Shown piece after piece: positions 52,017-60,880 of a DNA stretch of 64,000 bases. The notes beneath the pieces are model-generated. The model was not told the origin of the DNA and ran no database searches. It saw only the letters and a list, made by a program, of their open reading frames with translations. Position numbers and translations under genes: made by a program. The number at the start of each line of letters is the position of its first letter. Position 1 is the stretch's first letter. The stretch comes from Flavobacterium zepuense (GTDB lineage: Bacteria > Bacteroidota > Bacteroidia > Flavobacteriales > Flavobacteriaceae): contig NZ_VJVZ01000015.1 of the NCBI RefSeq assembly GCF_007097145.1, positions 1 to 64,000 of the forward strand, written 5' to 3'.

Positions 52017-53476
52017 TGCTCTTAAGAGACATATTATATAAAACAGCGATCCAGGCCGTAAAAGGGCCTACGGATGTGGCTGTTGCAAAAATTGAGTTCG
52101 ACTCGCGCCTGGTAACAAAAGGCGATGTATTTGTAGCCATTAAAGGCACACTAAGCGACGGCCATAAGTTTATTGGCAAGGCTATAGAACTTGGCGCTGC
52201 CGCCATTGTTTGCGAGGCACTGCCCGAAGAAATTACAGAAGGCGTTAGCTATGTAGAGGTAAAAAGTGCAAGTTCGGCACTGGCGTATATGTCGGCCAAC
52301 TATTACGGTAACCCGTCGGCCAGTTTAAAGCTGGTGGGCATAACGGGTACCAACGGTAAAACAACTATTGCAACATTGTTGTACCAGTTGTTTAAAAATG
52401 CAGGCTTTAAGGCAGGGTTGCTAAGCACGGTAAAGGTAATGGTAGATAATGAGGAGTTTAAGGCCACGCATACCACACCCGATTCGCTTACCATAAACAA
52501 ATACCTGCGCGAAATGGTAGATGCAGGCTGTGATTACTGCTTTATGGAAGTAAGCTCCCACGGCATACACCAGCACAGGACAGAGGGTTTAGTGTTTGAA
52601 GGCGGTGTGTTTACCAACCTTTCGCACGACCATTTAGATTACCACAGCAGTTTTGCTGAATACAGGGATGTAAAGAAATCGTTCTTTGACAACTTGCCAA
52701 AACAGGCTTTTGCCATAGTGAACGTAGATGATAAGAACGGACTGGTAATGCTGCAAAATACTGCGGCTAAAAAAATTACCTACGCCCTTAAAACCTACGC
52801 CGATTACAGGGCGCAAATACTGGAAAACCAATTAAGCGGCCTGTTGCTAAAAATAAACGGCGAAGAGGTGTGGGTTAAGCTTATAGGCACTTTTAATGCC
52901 TACAACCTGCTGGCAATATACGCAGTGGCAATAAACCTTGGGTTGGAAGAGCTGGAGGTACTGCGCCTGCTAAGCCTGTTGGAAAGCGTGAGCGGTAGGT
53001 TCCAGTTTATTGTATCGGATAGTAACATTACCGCTATTGTAGATTACGCCCATACGCCCGATGCTTTAGAGAATGTACTAAGCACGATTGAAACCATACG
53101 CACCCGTAACGAGCAGCTTATAACAGTAGTGGGCTGTGGCGGCGACAGGGATAAGGCCAAACGCCCCATCATGGCTAAGATAGCTTCCGGAATGAGCGAC
53201 AGGGCCATTTTTACGTCGGATAACCCGCGCAGTGAGTTGCCTGAAGATATTATTGAAGATATGGAGAAAGGCGTAGAGCCTCAAAACTATAAAAAAACCG
53301 TGGCAATGGTTGACAGGAAACAGGCCATAAAGCTTGCCTGCCAGCTGGCTAAGCCAAACGATATTATACTCATAGCCGGTAAAGGCCATGAAACCTACCA
53401 GGAGATAAAAGGAGTGAAGTATGATTTTGACGATATGCAAACAGTGAAGGAAATTTTAGCACAACTAAACAAATAA
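52016..53476 (+). CDS. murE: UDP-MurNAc-tripeptide synthetase MurE (meso-DAP type)
   Basis: ATG 52016 is preferred, sharing its A with the ftsI stop TGA (TGATG); an in-frame GTG precedes it at 52013. The 486-residue ligase has P-loop GITGTNGKTTIATLLYQLF. The specificity motif DNPR near residue 402 (FTSDNPRSELPEDI) is that of meso-diaminopimelate-adding MurE rather than the lysine type. C-terminal GKGHETYQE is also conserved. Confidence 0.96.
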   Translation: MLLRDILYKTAIQAVKGPTDVAVAKIEFDSRLVTKGDVFVAIKGTLSDGHKFIGKAIELGAAAIVCEALPEEITEGVSYVEVKSASSALAYMSANYYGNPSASLKLVGITGTNGKTTIATLLYQLFKNAGFKAGLLSTVKVMVDNEEFKATHTTPDSLTINKYLREMVDAGCDYCFMEVSSHGIHQHRTEGLVFEGGVFTNLSHDHLDYHSSFAEYRDVKKSFFDNLPKQAFAIVNVDDKNGLVMLQNTAAKKITYALKTYADYRAQILENQLSGLLLKINGEEVWVKLIGTFNAYNLLAIYAVAINLGLEELEVLRLLSLLESVSGRFQFIVSDSNITAIVDYAHTPDALENVLSTIETIRTRNEQLITVVGCGGDRDKAKRPIMAKIASGMSDRAIFTSDNPRSELPEDIIEDMEKGVEPQNYKKTVAMVDRKQAIKLACQLAKPNDIILIAGKGHETYQEIKGVKYDFDDMQTVKEILAQLNK

Positions 53477-53482
53477 GGGTAT

Positions 53483-54709
53483 ATGCTGTATTATTTATTT
53501 GATTTTTTAGATAAACAATGGGATGTTCCGGGAACCGGGGTGTTTCAGTATATAACCTTCCGTTCGGGGCTTGCGGTTATATTGTCGTTGCTTATATCTA
53601 CAGTGTTTGGTAAAAAGGTCATTAACTTTTTGCGCAAGCAGCAAATAGGGGAAACCGTTCGCGAACTGGGCCTTGAGGGGCAGTCTCAAAAAGCAGGTAC
53701 GCCTACAATGGGTGGGCTTATTATTATCATGGCAACGCTTATACCGGTTATCCTGTTGGCCAAGCTTGATAATATTTACATCATGCTGCTTATTGTTACC
53801 ACCTTATGGATGGGCACTATAGGCTTTTTAGATGATTATATTAAGATATTTAAAAAAGATAAAGAAGGCCTAAAAGGCAAGTTTAAAGTAGTGGGCCAGG
53901 TGGTGTTGGGCGTGTTTGTAGGTTATGTGCTTTACTTTCACCCGTCGGTTACGGTGCGTACAGATACCTCAAGGGTTAACATCTATGCGCAAACCGAAAG
54001 TACCATTACACCCATGCCTGTAGAAGAAAAATCTACGGCCACAACAATACCGTTCTTTAAAAATAATGAGTTTGATTACGCCGAGATACTGTCATTTTTA
54101 GGCGATAACTATAAAGATTACGCGTGGCTGATATTTATCCCGATCGTGATATTCATCATCACGGCAGTATCTAACGGGGCCAACCTTACCGATGGTATCG
54201 ATGGGCTCGCGGCAGGTACATCGGCTATAGCCGTATTAACGCTGGGTATTTTTGCCTTTGTATCGGGTAACATTATATTCTCTAATTACCTGAATATTAT
54301 GTACATCCCCAACTCCGGCGAAATGACGGTGTATATAGCGGCCTTTGCGGGTGCACTGGTGGGGTTCCTGTGGTACAATACCTATCCGGCATCGGTCTTT
54401 ATGGGCGATACGGGCAGCCTTACCATAGGGGGTATCATAGCGGTTTTGGCAATAGCGGTTCGTAAGGAGCTGCTTGTACCCATACTGTGTGGGGTGTTTT
54501 TGGCAGAGAATTTCTCGGTAATACTTCAGGTAAGTTACTTTAAGTACACCAAGAAAAAGTTTGGCGAAGGCAGAAGGATCTTCCTTATGTCGCCGCTGCA
54601 CCACCACTACCAGAAAAAAGGGTACCACGAAAGTAAGATCGTTGCCCGCTTCTGGATCGTGGCTATTATATTGGCAATATTCTCTTTAGTATCATTAAAA
54701 TTACGATAG
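53483..54709 (+). CDS. mraY: Phospho-MurNAc-pentapeptide transferase MraY
   Basis: A 408-residue polytopic membrane enzyme making lipid I. GTPTMGGLIII near residue 71, LDDYIKIFKKDKEG, NLTDGIDGLAAGTSA and the HHHY loop (MSPLHHHYQKKGYHES) are all present. A hydrophilic insertion of about 50 residues (from SVTVRTDTSRVN to FKNNEFDYAEIL) lies between helices, longer than in E. coli and usual in Bacteroidota. Confidence 0.97.
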   Translation: MLYYLFDFLDKQWDVPGTGVFQYITFRSGLAVILSLLISTVFGKKVINFLRKQQIGETVRELGLEGQSQKAGTPTMGGLIIIMATLIPVILLAKLDNIYIMLLIVTTLWMGTIGFLDDYIKIFKKDKEGLKGKFKVVGQVVLGVFVGYVLYFHPSVTVRTDTSRVNIYAQTESTITPMPVEEKSTATTIPFFKNNEFDYAEILSFLGDNYKDYAWLIFIPIVIFIITAVSNGANLTDGIDGLAAGTSAIAVLTLGIFAFVSGNIIFSNYLNIMYIPNSGEMTVYIAAFAGALVGFLWYNTYPASVFMGDTGSLTIGGIIAVLAIAVRKELLVPILCGVFLAENFSVILQVSYFKYTKKKFGEGRRIFLMSPLHHHYQKKGYHESKIVARFWIVAIILAIFSLVSLKLR

Positions 54710-54710
54710 T

Positions 54711-56042
54711 ATGAGGTTAGTGGTATTAGGTGGGGGAGAAAGCGGTGTAGGTACTGCTATTCTTGGTAAGAAGAAAGGATATGACGTGTTTATATCTGAT
54801 GCCGGCAAGATCAAAAATAATTACAAAGAAGTTCTTGCCCTTAACAGGCTGGCCTGGGAAGAAGCCCAGCATACGGAAGACCTGATACTAAATGCCGATG
54901 TGGTAATGAAAAGCCCGGGCATACCGGATAAATCAGACATCGTTAAAAAGATAAAGAAAAAGGGCATCCCGATAATATCTGAAATTGAATTTGCCAATCA
55001 GTTCAACGAGATAGAAACAATAGGGATAACCGGCAGTAACGGCAAGACCACCACTACCATGCTAACGCACCACGTGCTAAAACAGGGCGGTATTAATGCA
55101 GGGATTGCAGGTAACATAGGCAAAAGCTTTGCATGGCAGGTTGCCGAGAATAAGGTGGAAGGGTATGTGTTAGAGCTGAGCAGTTTTCAGTTGGATGGCA
55201 TTGTAAAATATGCACCGCACATAGCCGTGATAACCAATATTAGTCCGGATCATTTAGACCGTTACGACTATAAGTATGAAAATTACATAGCGGCCAAGTT
55301 CAGGATCACGATGAACCAGACCGAAGACGATTATTTAATATATGATGCCGATGACGAGGCCATAGGCAACTGGCTTAAAGAGCATAAAACAAAAGCGAAG
55401 CTGATACCCTTTTCGCTATCGGGTAAAACCAAAAAAGGGGTATATGTAAAAGACGATACCATTGTAAGCAATATAAAAAAAGTAAAATTTACCATGCCAA
55501 TAAACGAACTGTCATTAGAAGGAAAGCACAATGTTAAGAATGCTATGGCCGCGATTAGTGTTGCCCAGCTTAAGAACATTAGGAAGAAGACGATTATGGA
55601 GAGTCTTTCCAACTTTCAGGGCGTAGAACACCGCCTTGAAAAGGTACTTAAAATACAAAATGTAGAGTACATAAACGACAGTAAAGCTACCAATACCAAC
55701 TCTACTTACTATGCTTTAGACAGCATGACGGCCCCAACGGTTTGGATAGTGGGTGGTGTAGATAAGGGTAACGATTACAACGAGCTTATGCCGTTGGTTC
55801 GCGAAAAAGTAAAAGCCATTGTATGCCTTGGGGTAGACAACGCTAAAATAATAAGCGCGTTTAATAACGTGGTTGATATTATTACAGAGACTACCAGCAT
55901 GGCTGAAGCGGTTAAGATGGCACAAAAGCTATCTGAAAAAGGTGATACCGTATTGCTTTCGCCGGCGTGTGCAAGTTTCGATTTGTTTGAAAGCTACGAA
56001 GACCGCGGCAAGCAATTTAAAGCCGCCGTTCAGAATTTATAA
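54711..56042 (+). CDS. murD: UDP-MurNAc-Ala-D-Glu ligase MurD
   Basis: A 443-residue Mur ligase. N-terminal GGGESGVGTAILGKKKG, P-loop GITGSNGKTTTTMLTHHVLK, HRLEKVL and NDSKATNTNSTYYALDS, VDKGNDYNEL, and LSPACASFDLFESYEDRG at the end. Adds D-Glu. It starts 1 bp after mraY. Confidence 0.97.
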   Translation: MRLVVLGGGESGVGTAILGKKKGYDVFISDAGKIKNNYKEVLALNRLAWEEAQHTEDLILNADVVMKSPGIPDKSDIVKKIKKKGIPIISEIEFANQFNEIETIGITGSNGKTTTTMLTHHVLKQGGINAGIAGNIGKSFAWQVAENKVEGYVLELSSFQLDGIVKYAPHIAVITNISPDHLDRYDYKYENYIAAKFRITMNQTEDDYLIYDADDEAIGNWLKEHKTKAKLIPFSLSGKTKKGVYVKDDTIVSNIKKVKFTMPINELSLEGKHNVKNAMAAISVAQLKNIRKKTIMESLSNFQGVEHRLEKVLKIQNVEYINDSKATNTNSTYYALDSMTAPTVWIVGGVDKGNDYNELMPLVREKVKAIVCLGVDNAKIISAFNNVVDIITETTSMAEAVKMAQKLSEKGDTVLLSPACASFDLFESYEDRGKQFKAAVQNL

Positions 56043-56056
56043 TAGCTGGCTTGGCG

Positions 56057-56087
56057 GTAGAGACGCATTGTATGCGTCTCACATAAT
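56057..56087. repeat. Dispersed palindromic repeat, copy 2
   Basis: GAGACGCAT-TGT-ATGCGTCTC, a 9-bp perfect stem, flanked by GGTA and ACATAATG. It is related to the copy at 18746-18778. It fills most of the 65-bp murD-ftsW gap. Confidence 0.8.
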
Positions 56088-56107
56088 GAGAATAAAAGAG
56101 AAAAAAA

Positions 56108-57421
56108 ATGAAAGAATTAATCAATAACCTAAAAGGAGATAAAGGAATCTGGTCGTTTGTAATGCTACTGGCCCTTATCTCGTTCATGCCGGTTTTTAGC
56201 GCAAGTACCAACCTTGTGTATGTAATAGGCAAGGGCTCTACTATTGGGTATTTGGTTAAGCACCTCGTTCATATATTTATTGGTTTTGGGTTAATATACC
56301 TGGTGCACAAAGTGCCGTACCATTATTACAGGGGGTTATCGCAGCTGGCATTGCCGGTAGTGGCGGTATTGCTTGTGTATACGTTCTTTCAGGGTACGGT
56401 TATAGATGGTGCCAACGCCAGCCGATGGATACAGGTGCCGTTTGTGGGTGTAACCTTCCAGACATCGTCATTGGCCATGATCGTGCTTATGATATATGTT
56501 GCACGCTACCTTGCCAAGATGCAGGATAAGGAGATAACCTTTAAAGCATCAGTTTTTGAATTATGGATTCCCGTATTCATTATACTGGCGCTTATATTAC
56601 CGGCCAACTTTAGTACCGCGGCGCTTATATTTTCTATGGTGTGCATGCTGGTATTTGTGGGCAGGTATCCGCTACGGTATTTGGGAATGGTAATAGGCAT
56701 TGGTGTTACTATGTTAGTATTGTTCGTAGCGTTCGCTAAAACATTTCCAGATGCTATGCCCAACAGGGTAGACACCTGGATGAGCCGTATTGACCGATTC
56801 ATGTCAGACGAGCCTAACGAAGACGATTACCAGATAGAGAAAGCCAAGATAGCCATAGCAACCGGTATGGTGTATGGTGTAGGGCCGGGTAAGAGCGTTC
56901 AAAAGAACTTTTTACCGCAATCGTCATCCGACTTTATTTTTGCCATCATTGTAGAAGAATATGGCATTGTTGGTGGGCTTGCTGTAATGGGGCTTTACCT
57001 TATACTGTTCTTCAGGTTCCTGGTATGCGCCCACAAAGCAAAGTCAATTTTTGGCAAGCTGCTTATTGTTGGCCTCGGGTTTCCCATCATCTTCCAGGCG
57101 CTTATTAACATGGGCGTAGCGGTAGAGCTGCTTCCGGTAACGGGGCAAACGCTTCCGCTGATAAGTAGTGGTGGTAGCTCGATATGGATGACGTGTATCT
57201 CGATAGGCATCATTATAAGCGTAACTAAGAAAGAAGAAGAAATAGCGCAGGAACTGGCCGAGAAAGAAGATCGCGAAGCCGCCCTGCAACAATTGATAGA
57301 CGAGCATATTTTAAGGGAAAAGCAACGCGAAGAAGCCGAAGCCCTGGGGCTGGAGCCAACCGCAGCCTACTCTATAGAAGACCGCTCGGCCAACCCAATG
57401 AGTGCGGTGTTTGGGAAGTAG
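56108..57421 (+). CDS. ftsW: Septal glycosyltransferase FtsW
   Basis: A 437-residue SEDS-family protein with ten hydrophobic helices. It includes GANASRWIQVPFVGVTFQTS near residue 102, NFSTAALIF, DYQIEKAKIAIATG and QTLPLISSGGSSIW. It polymerises lipid II at the septum with FtsI. The cytosolic C-terminus is Glu/Ala-rich. Confidence 0.95.
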   Translation: MKELINNLKGDKGIWSFVMLLALISFMPVFSASTNLVYVIGKGSTIGYLVKHLVHIFIGFGLIYLVHKVPYHYYRGLSQLALPVVAVLLVYTFFQGTVIDGANASRWIQVPFVGVTFQTSSLAMIVLMIYVARYLAKMQDKEITFKASVFELWIPVFIILALILPANFSTAALIFSMVCMLVFVGRYPLRYLGMVIGIGVTMLVLFVAFAKTFPDAMPNRVDTWMSRIDRFMSDEPNEDDYQIEKAKIAIATGMVYGVGPGKSVQKNFLPQSSSDFIFAIIVEEYGIVGGLAVMGLYLILFFRFLVCAHKAKSIFGKLLIVGLGFPIIFQALINMGVAVELLPVTGQTLPLISSGGSSIWMTCISIGIIISVTKKEEEIAQELAEKEDREAALQQLIDEHILREKQREEAEALGLEPTAAYSIEDRSANPMSAVFGK

Positions 57422-57485
57422 ATTTCAGATTTTAGAATTGAGATTTAAGATAATAGATAATAGAGAATAGACGAACCCCAGTTTA

Positions 57486-57538
57486 GAGCATGAGTGCTCC
57501 CCTCTCTTTTGGAGAGGGGCTGGGGGTGAGGTCAAAAT
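57486..57538. repeat. Direct repeat with hairpin, copy 1
   Basis: GAGCATGAGTGCT then a CCCCTCTC/GAGAGGGG hairpin and CTGGGGGTGAGG, in the ftsW-murG gap. Copy 2 is at 57571-57623, 85 bp further on. Related sequences are common between genes in Bacteroidota. Confidence 0.8.
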
Positions 57539-57570
57539 AGAATAAATAGTAAACGTTACCCCACAGCTCA

Positions 57571-57623
57571 GGGCATGAGTGCTCCCCTCTCCTTCGGAGA
57601 GGGGCTGGGGGTGAGGACAAAAT
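57571..57623. repeat. Direct repeat with hairpin, copy 2
   Basis: GGGCATGAGTGCT, hairpin CCCCTCTCC-TTC-GGAGAGGGG and CTGGGGGTGAGG. Its 3' end is only 5 bp before the murG ATG, so a hairpin here would lie in the ribosome-binding region. Confidence 0.8.
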
Positions 57624-57628
57624 AAGAA

Positions 57629-58720
57629 ATGGCTCAAAAAAAATTCATATTAAGCGGTGGTGGTACAGGCGGGCATATTTACCCGGCTATAGCCATTGCT
57701 AATGAGTTAAAGGAGCGTTTTCCGGATAGCGAGATACTTTTTGTGGGTGCCAGCGATAAGATGGAGATGCAAAAGGTTCCGCAGGCAGGTTACAAAATAA
57801 AAGGCCTTTGGATAGCAGGCATACAGCGCAGGCTTACGCTTGATAATGCTTTGTTTCCGTTAAAGCTAATGAGCAGCCTGGTTAAGTCGCGTAAAATTGT
57901 AAAAGACTTTAAGCCTGATGTGGTTATAGGTACCGGTGGTTTTGCAAGCGGGCCGCTTTTAAGGGCAGCGTCGGGATTGGGAGTGCCAACGGTAATACAG
58001 GAGCAAAATTCGTTTCCGGGCATTACCAACAAATGGCTCTCTAAAAAGGCCGATAAAATATGTGTGGCATACGATAACCTTGAGAGGTTTTTCCCCGCAC
58101 AAAAAATAGTATTTACAGGCAACCCGGTGCGCCAGGACCTTATACATACAGAGGATAACAATAAAGAGGCAGCAGCCTATTTTAAACTGGATCCGGATAA
58201 AAAAACATTGCTGGTACTGGGCGGCAGCTTAGGCTCAAGGCGCATTAACCAGCTTATTGCAAAAGAGCTTTCGTGGCTGCAGGCGCAGGGTGTGCAGGTA
58301 ATATGGCAGTGCGGTAAATTTTATTACGAAGAGTACAAGCACTACGGCGATAAAGAGGGCGTACAGGTGCTTTCGTTCATAGACAGGATGGATTTGGTAT
58401 ACGCCGCGGCTGATGTGGTTATATCCCGCTCAGGGGCATCATCAGTGTCGGAATTGTGCATCGTGGGCAAACCGGTATTGTTTATACCATCGCCTAACGT
58501 TGCCGAAGACCACCAGGCTAAGAACGCACAGGCCATTGTAGATAAAGGTGGTGCACTAATGCTAAAAGAGGTACAGCTGGATACGCAGTTTCAGCCTGTA
58601 TTCGCCGATTTGCTTAGCAATGCCGAAAAGCAAAACAGGCTGGCAGAAAACATTAAAAAAATGGCAAAAGTAAACGCCACTAAAGATATTGTTGAAGAGA
58701 TTGTAAAGTTGCTGAAATAG
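57629..58720 (+). CDS. murG: Lipid II synthase MurG
   Basis: A 363-residue GT28 glycosyltransferase. The N-terminal GGGTGGHIYPAIAIANEL binds the membrane acceptor, VIGTGGFASGP follows, and SRSGASSVSEL with PSPNVAEDHQAKNA in the C-terminal domain binds UDP-GlcNAc. Confidence 0.97.
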   Translation: MAQKKFILSGGGTGGHIYPAIAIANELKERFPDSEILFVGASDKMEMQKVPQAGYKIKGLWIAGIQRRLTLDNALFPLKLMSSLVKSRKIVKDFKPDVVIGTGGFASGPLLRAASGLGVPTVIQEQNSFPGITNKWLSKKADKICVAYDNLERFFPAQKIVFTGNPVRQDLIHTEDNNKEAAAYFKLDPDKKTLLVLGGSLGSRRINQLIAKELSWLQAQGVQVIWQCGKFYYEEYKHYGDKEGVQVLSFIDRMDLVYAAADVVISRSGASSVSELCIVGKPVLFIPSPNVAEDHQAKNAQAIVDKGGALMLKEVQLDTQFQPVFADLLSNAEKQNRLAENIKKMAKVNATKDIVEEIVKLLK

Positions 58721-58721
58721 T

Positions 58722-58786
58722 CACAAAGTTGCAAAGCAGCAAAGTTGCAGACTAGCTGAGTTTCAAAGTGACAAAGTTGCAAAGTA
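58722..58786. repeat. AAAGTTGC-type short tandem repeat
   Basis: Repeated CAAAGTTGCAAAG units (CACAAAGTTGCAAAGCAGC, AAAGTTGCAG, GACAAAGTTGCAAAG) occupy the 97-bp murG-murC gap. The related run at 39607-39636 reads the same motif on the other strand. Confidence 0.65.
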
Positions 58787-58817
58787 CATTCTCAATTGTA
58801 AAGAAGTAAAAAAAGAA

Positions 58818-60167
58818 ATGGAACTAAACCAAATACATAATGTCTATTTTATAGGAATTGGCGGCATAGGGATGAGTGCCCTGGCCCGCTATTTTAAATT
58901 TATAGGCAAAAATGTAGCGGGTTATGATAAAACGCCTACCCACCTTACTGATGAGCTCAAGGCCGAAGGTATGAGCATTCATTTTGATGATGCGGTAGAA
59001 CTTATAGGTTTGGAGTTCCTTAATAAAGAAAATACACTGGTAGTGGTTACCCCGGCCGTGCCGCAAAGCCACCAGCAATGGAGGTATTTTACACAAACCG
59101 GCTTTGAGGTAAAAAAACGTGCCGAAGTACTGGGCATCATTACTAAAGATACGTTTTGCTTTGCTGTTGCGGGCACGCACGGTAAAACAACAACATCAAG
59201 CATACTGGGGCATATTTTGTATCAGAGCGGGGTAGATGTTACAGCCTTTTTGGGCGGTATTGTAGAGGGTTACAACTCTAACGTAATTGGCAGCGGCAAA
59301 ACGGTTACCGTGGCCGAGGCCGATGAGTTTGACAGGTCGTTTTTACACCTGCACCCCAATATTGCCTGTATAACATCTATGGATGCTGACCACCTGGATA
59401 TCTATGGCGATACGGCTTCGATAGAGGCGTCGTTCAGGGAGTTTGCCGGTAAGGTAGAAGATAAGGAACATTTGTTCGTAACAGAAGGGCTCCCGCTGAA
59501 GGGAATAACCGTGGGGGTTAACAGCGGGCAGTTCTCTGCAGAGAACATCAGGATAGAAAACGGCTGGTATGTTTTTGATGCCGCCACACCGGGCGAAACA
59601 ATTACAGGTTTGCGTTTTGGGCTGCCGGGAAGGCATAACCTTACTAACGCCATGCTGGCACTTGCGATGGCTAAAACCTATGGCGTTGCATCGGGCGATA
59701 TTGCTAAGGCACTGGAGTCGTTCCAGGGGGTTAGGCGCAGGTTTTCGTACCAGGTTAAAAAAGAAGGTTTGGTGTATATAGATGATTATGCACACCACCC
59801 TACAGAGATCGATGCAGTATACCAGGCGGTTACAGAACTGTATCCGGGCCAAAAGGTACTGGCTATATTTCAGCCGCATTTGTACAGCCGCACCCGCGAT
59901 TTTGCCGATGGCTTTGCCAGGAGCCTGTCGCAATTTGAAAATGTTGCACTGCTGGATATTTACCCGGCGCGCGAGCTGCCTATTGAGGGTATTACCGGCA
60001 AATGGCTGTTTGATAAGATAGAAAACCCTAACAAAAAGTTTATAACAAAAGCTGATGTTACGGGGTTGTTAAAAGTTACCGATGCCACCGTTATTGTAAC
60101 AATTGGCGCCGGCGATATTGGCGAAATGGTACCTCAAATTAAAGTCGTTTTAGATGAAAAAAATTAA
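58818..60167 (+). CDS. murC: UDP-MurNAc-L-alanine ligase MurC
   Basis: A 449-residue Mur ligase. N-terminal IGIGGIGMSALARYFKFIGK, P-loop VAGTHGKTTTSSILGHILYQ, ESFQGVRRRFSY, YIDDYAHHPTEI, FQPHLYSRTRDF. Adds L-Ala to UDP-MurNAc. The last 14 bp overlap ftsQ. Confidence 0.97.
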   Translation: MELNQIHNVYFIGIGGIGMSALARYFKFIGKNVAGYDKTPTHLTDELKAEGMSIHFDDAVELIGLEFLNKENTLVVVTPAVPQSHQQWRYFTQTGFEVKKRAEVLGIITKDTFCFAVAGTHGKTTTSSILGHILYQSGVDVTAFLGGIVEGYNSNVIGSGKTVTVAEADEFDRSFLHLHPNIACITSMDADHLDIYGDTASIEASFREFAGKVEDKEHLFVTEGLPLKGITVGVNSGQFSAENIRIENGWYVFDAATPGETITGLRFGLPGRHNLTNAMLALAMAKTYGVASGDIAKALESFQGVRRRFSYQVKKEGLVYIDDYAHHPTEIDAVYQAVTELYPGQKVLAIFQPHLYSRTRDFADGFARSLSQFENVALLDIYPARELPIEGITGKWLFDKIENPNKKFITKADVTGLLKVTDATVIVTIGAGDIGEMVPQIKVVLDEKN

Positions 60168-60876
60168 CTGGAACAACATAAGATTAGCGCTTATTTTATG
60201 CGTGGTGGTTTTCCTTTATTCGTTCTCATCAAAACGCAATGCAGAGAGGATGATTAAAACCACCGATGTGGAATTTGCTGATAGTGAGAATTATATTACG
60301 AAAGATATAGTTAATAAGTTGTTGATACAAAATTTTGACGCTACCACGGGTATTCAAAAAGTTAAATTAGATTTGAATAAGGTGGAAAAAAGTATCGATA
60401 AAAACCCTATGGTCGAAAGAGCAGAGGTTTATGCTACAATAGACGGAAAATTAAAGGCCGTTGTAGTACAGCGAAAACCCATTGCAAGAATTTTTGAGGG
60501 TTCGCAATCGTATTACCTGGATCAGCGCGGAGGCAAAATGCCGCTGTCTGATCACGAAACGGCAAGGGTGCCCATAGTAACGGGCGACATTGCTAAAGTA
60601 GATGCTAAGAAGTTGCAACAATTGCTGGGTTACATTTATGATGATGCCTTTTTGCGCAAAAACATCATAGGCATATCGGTAACATCATACGGGGCAATAG
60701 CAATGCAAAGCAGGGGGTATGATTATGAGATCATGTTTGGCGGCCCGATAAATATCGACAGGAAGTTTAAAAATTATAAAGCATTCCTCCAGGATGCTGT
60801 AAGAGATACATTGATTACAAATTACAAAACAATTAACCTGAAGTTTACGCAACAGGTAGTGTGCACCAAAAAATAG
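60154..60876 (+). CDS. ftsQ: Cell division protein FtsQ
   Basis: A 240-residue bitopic protein. Transmembrane helix about residues 8-24. The periplasmic part starts with a POTRA-like region (KVKLDLNKVEKSIDKNPMVE) followed by AVVQRKPIARIFEGSQSYYL. Position between murC and ftsA confirms it. Confidence 0.92.
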   Translation: MKKINWNNIRLALILCVVVFLYSFSSKRNAERMIKTTDVEFADSENYITKDIVNKLLIQNFDATTGIQKVKLDLNKVEKSIDKNPMVERAEVYATIDGKLKAVVVQRKPIARIFEGSQSYYLDQRGGKMPLSDHETARVPIVTGDIAKVDAKKLQQLLGYIYDDAFLRKNIIGISVTSYGAIAMQSRGYDYEIMFGGPINIDRKFKNYKAFLQDAVRDTLITNYKTINLKFTQQVVCTKK

Positions 60877-60880
60877 AGTT

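Noticed and set aside
52013..53476. GTG start of murE at 52013
   Set aside because: The ATG at 52016 gives a TGATG joint with ftsI and the usual protein start.
57486..57623. CRISPR array
   Set aside because: Only two repeat units with internal hairpins and no cas genes; an intergenic repeat pair.
59343..59933. 196-codon minus-strand ORF
   Set aside because: Antisense shadow of murC.
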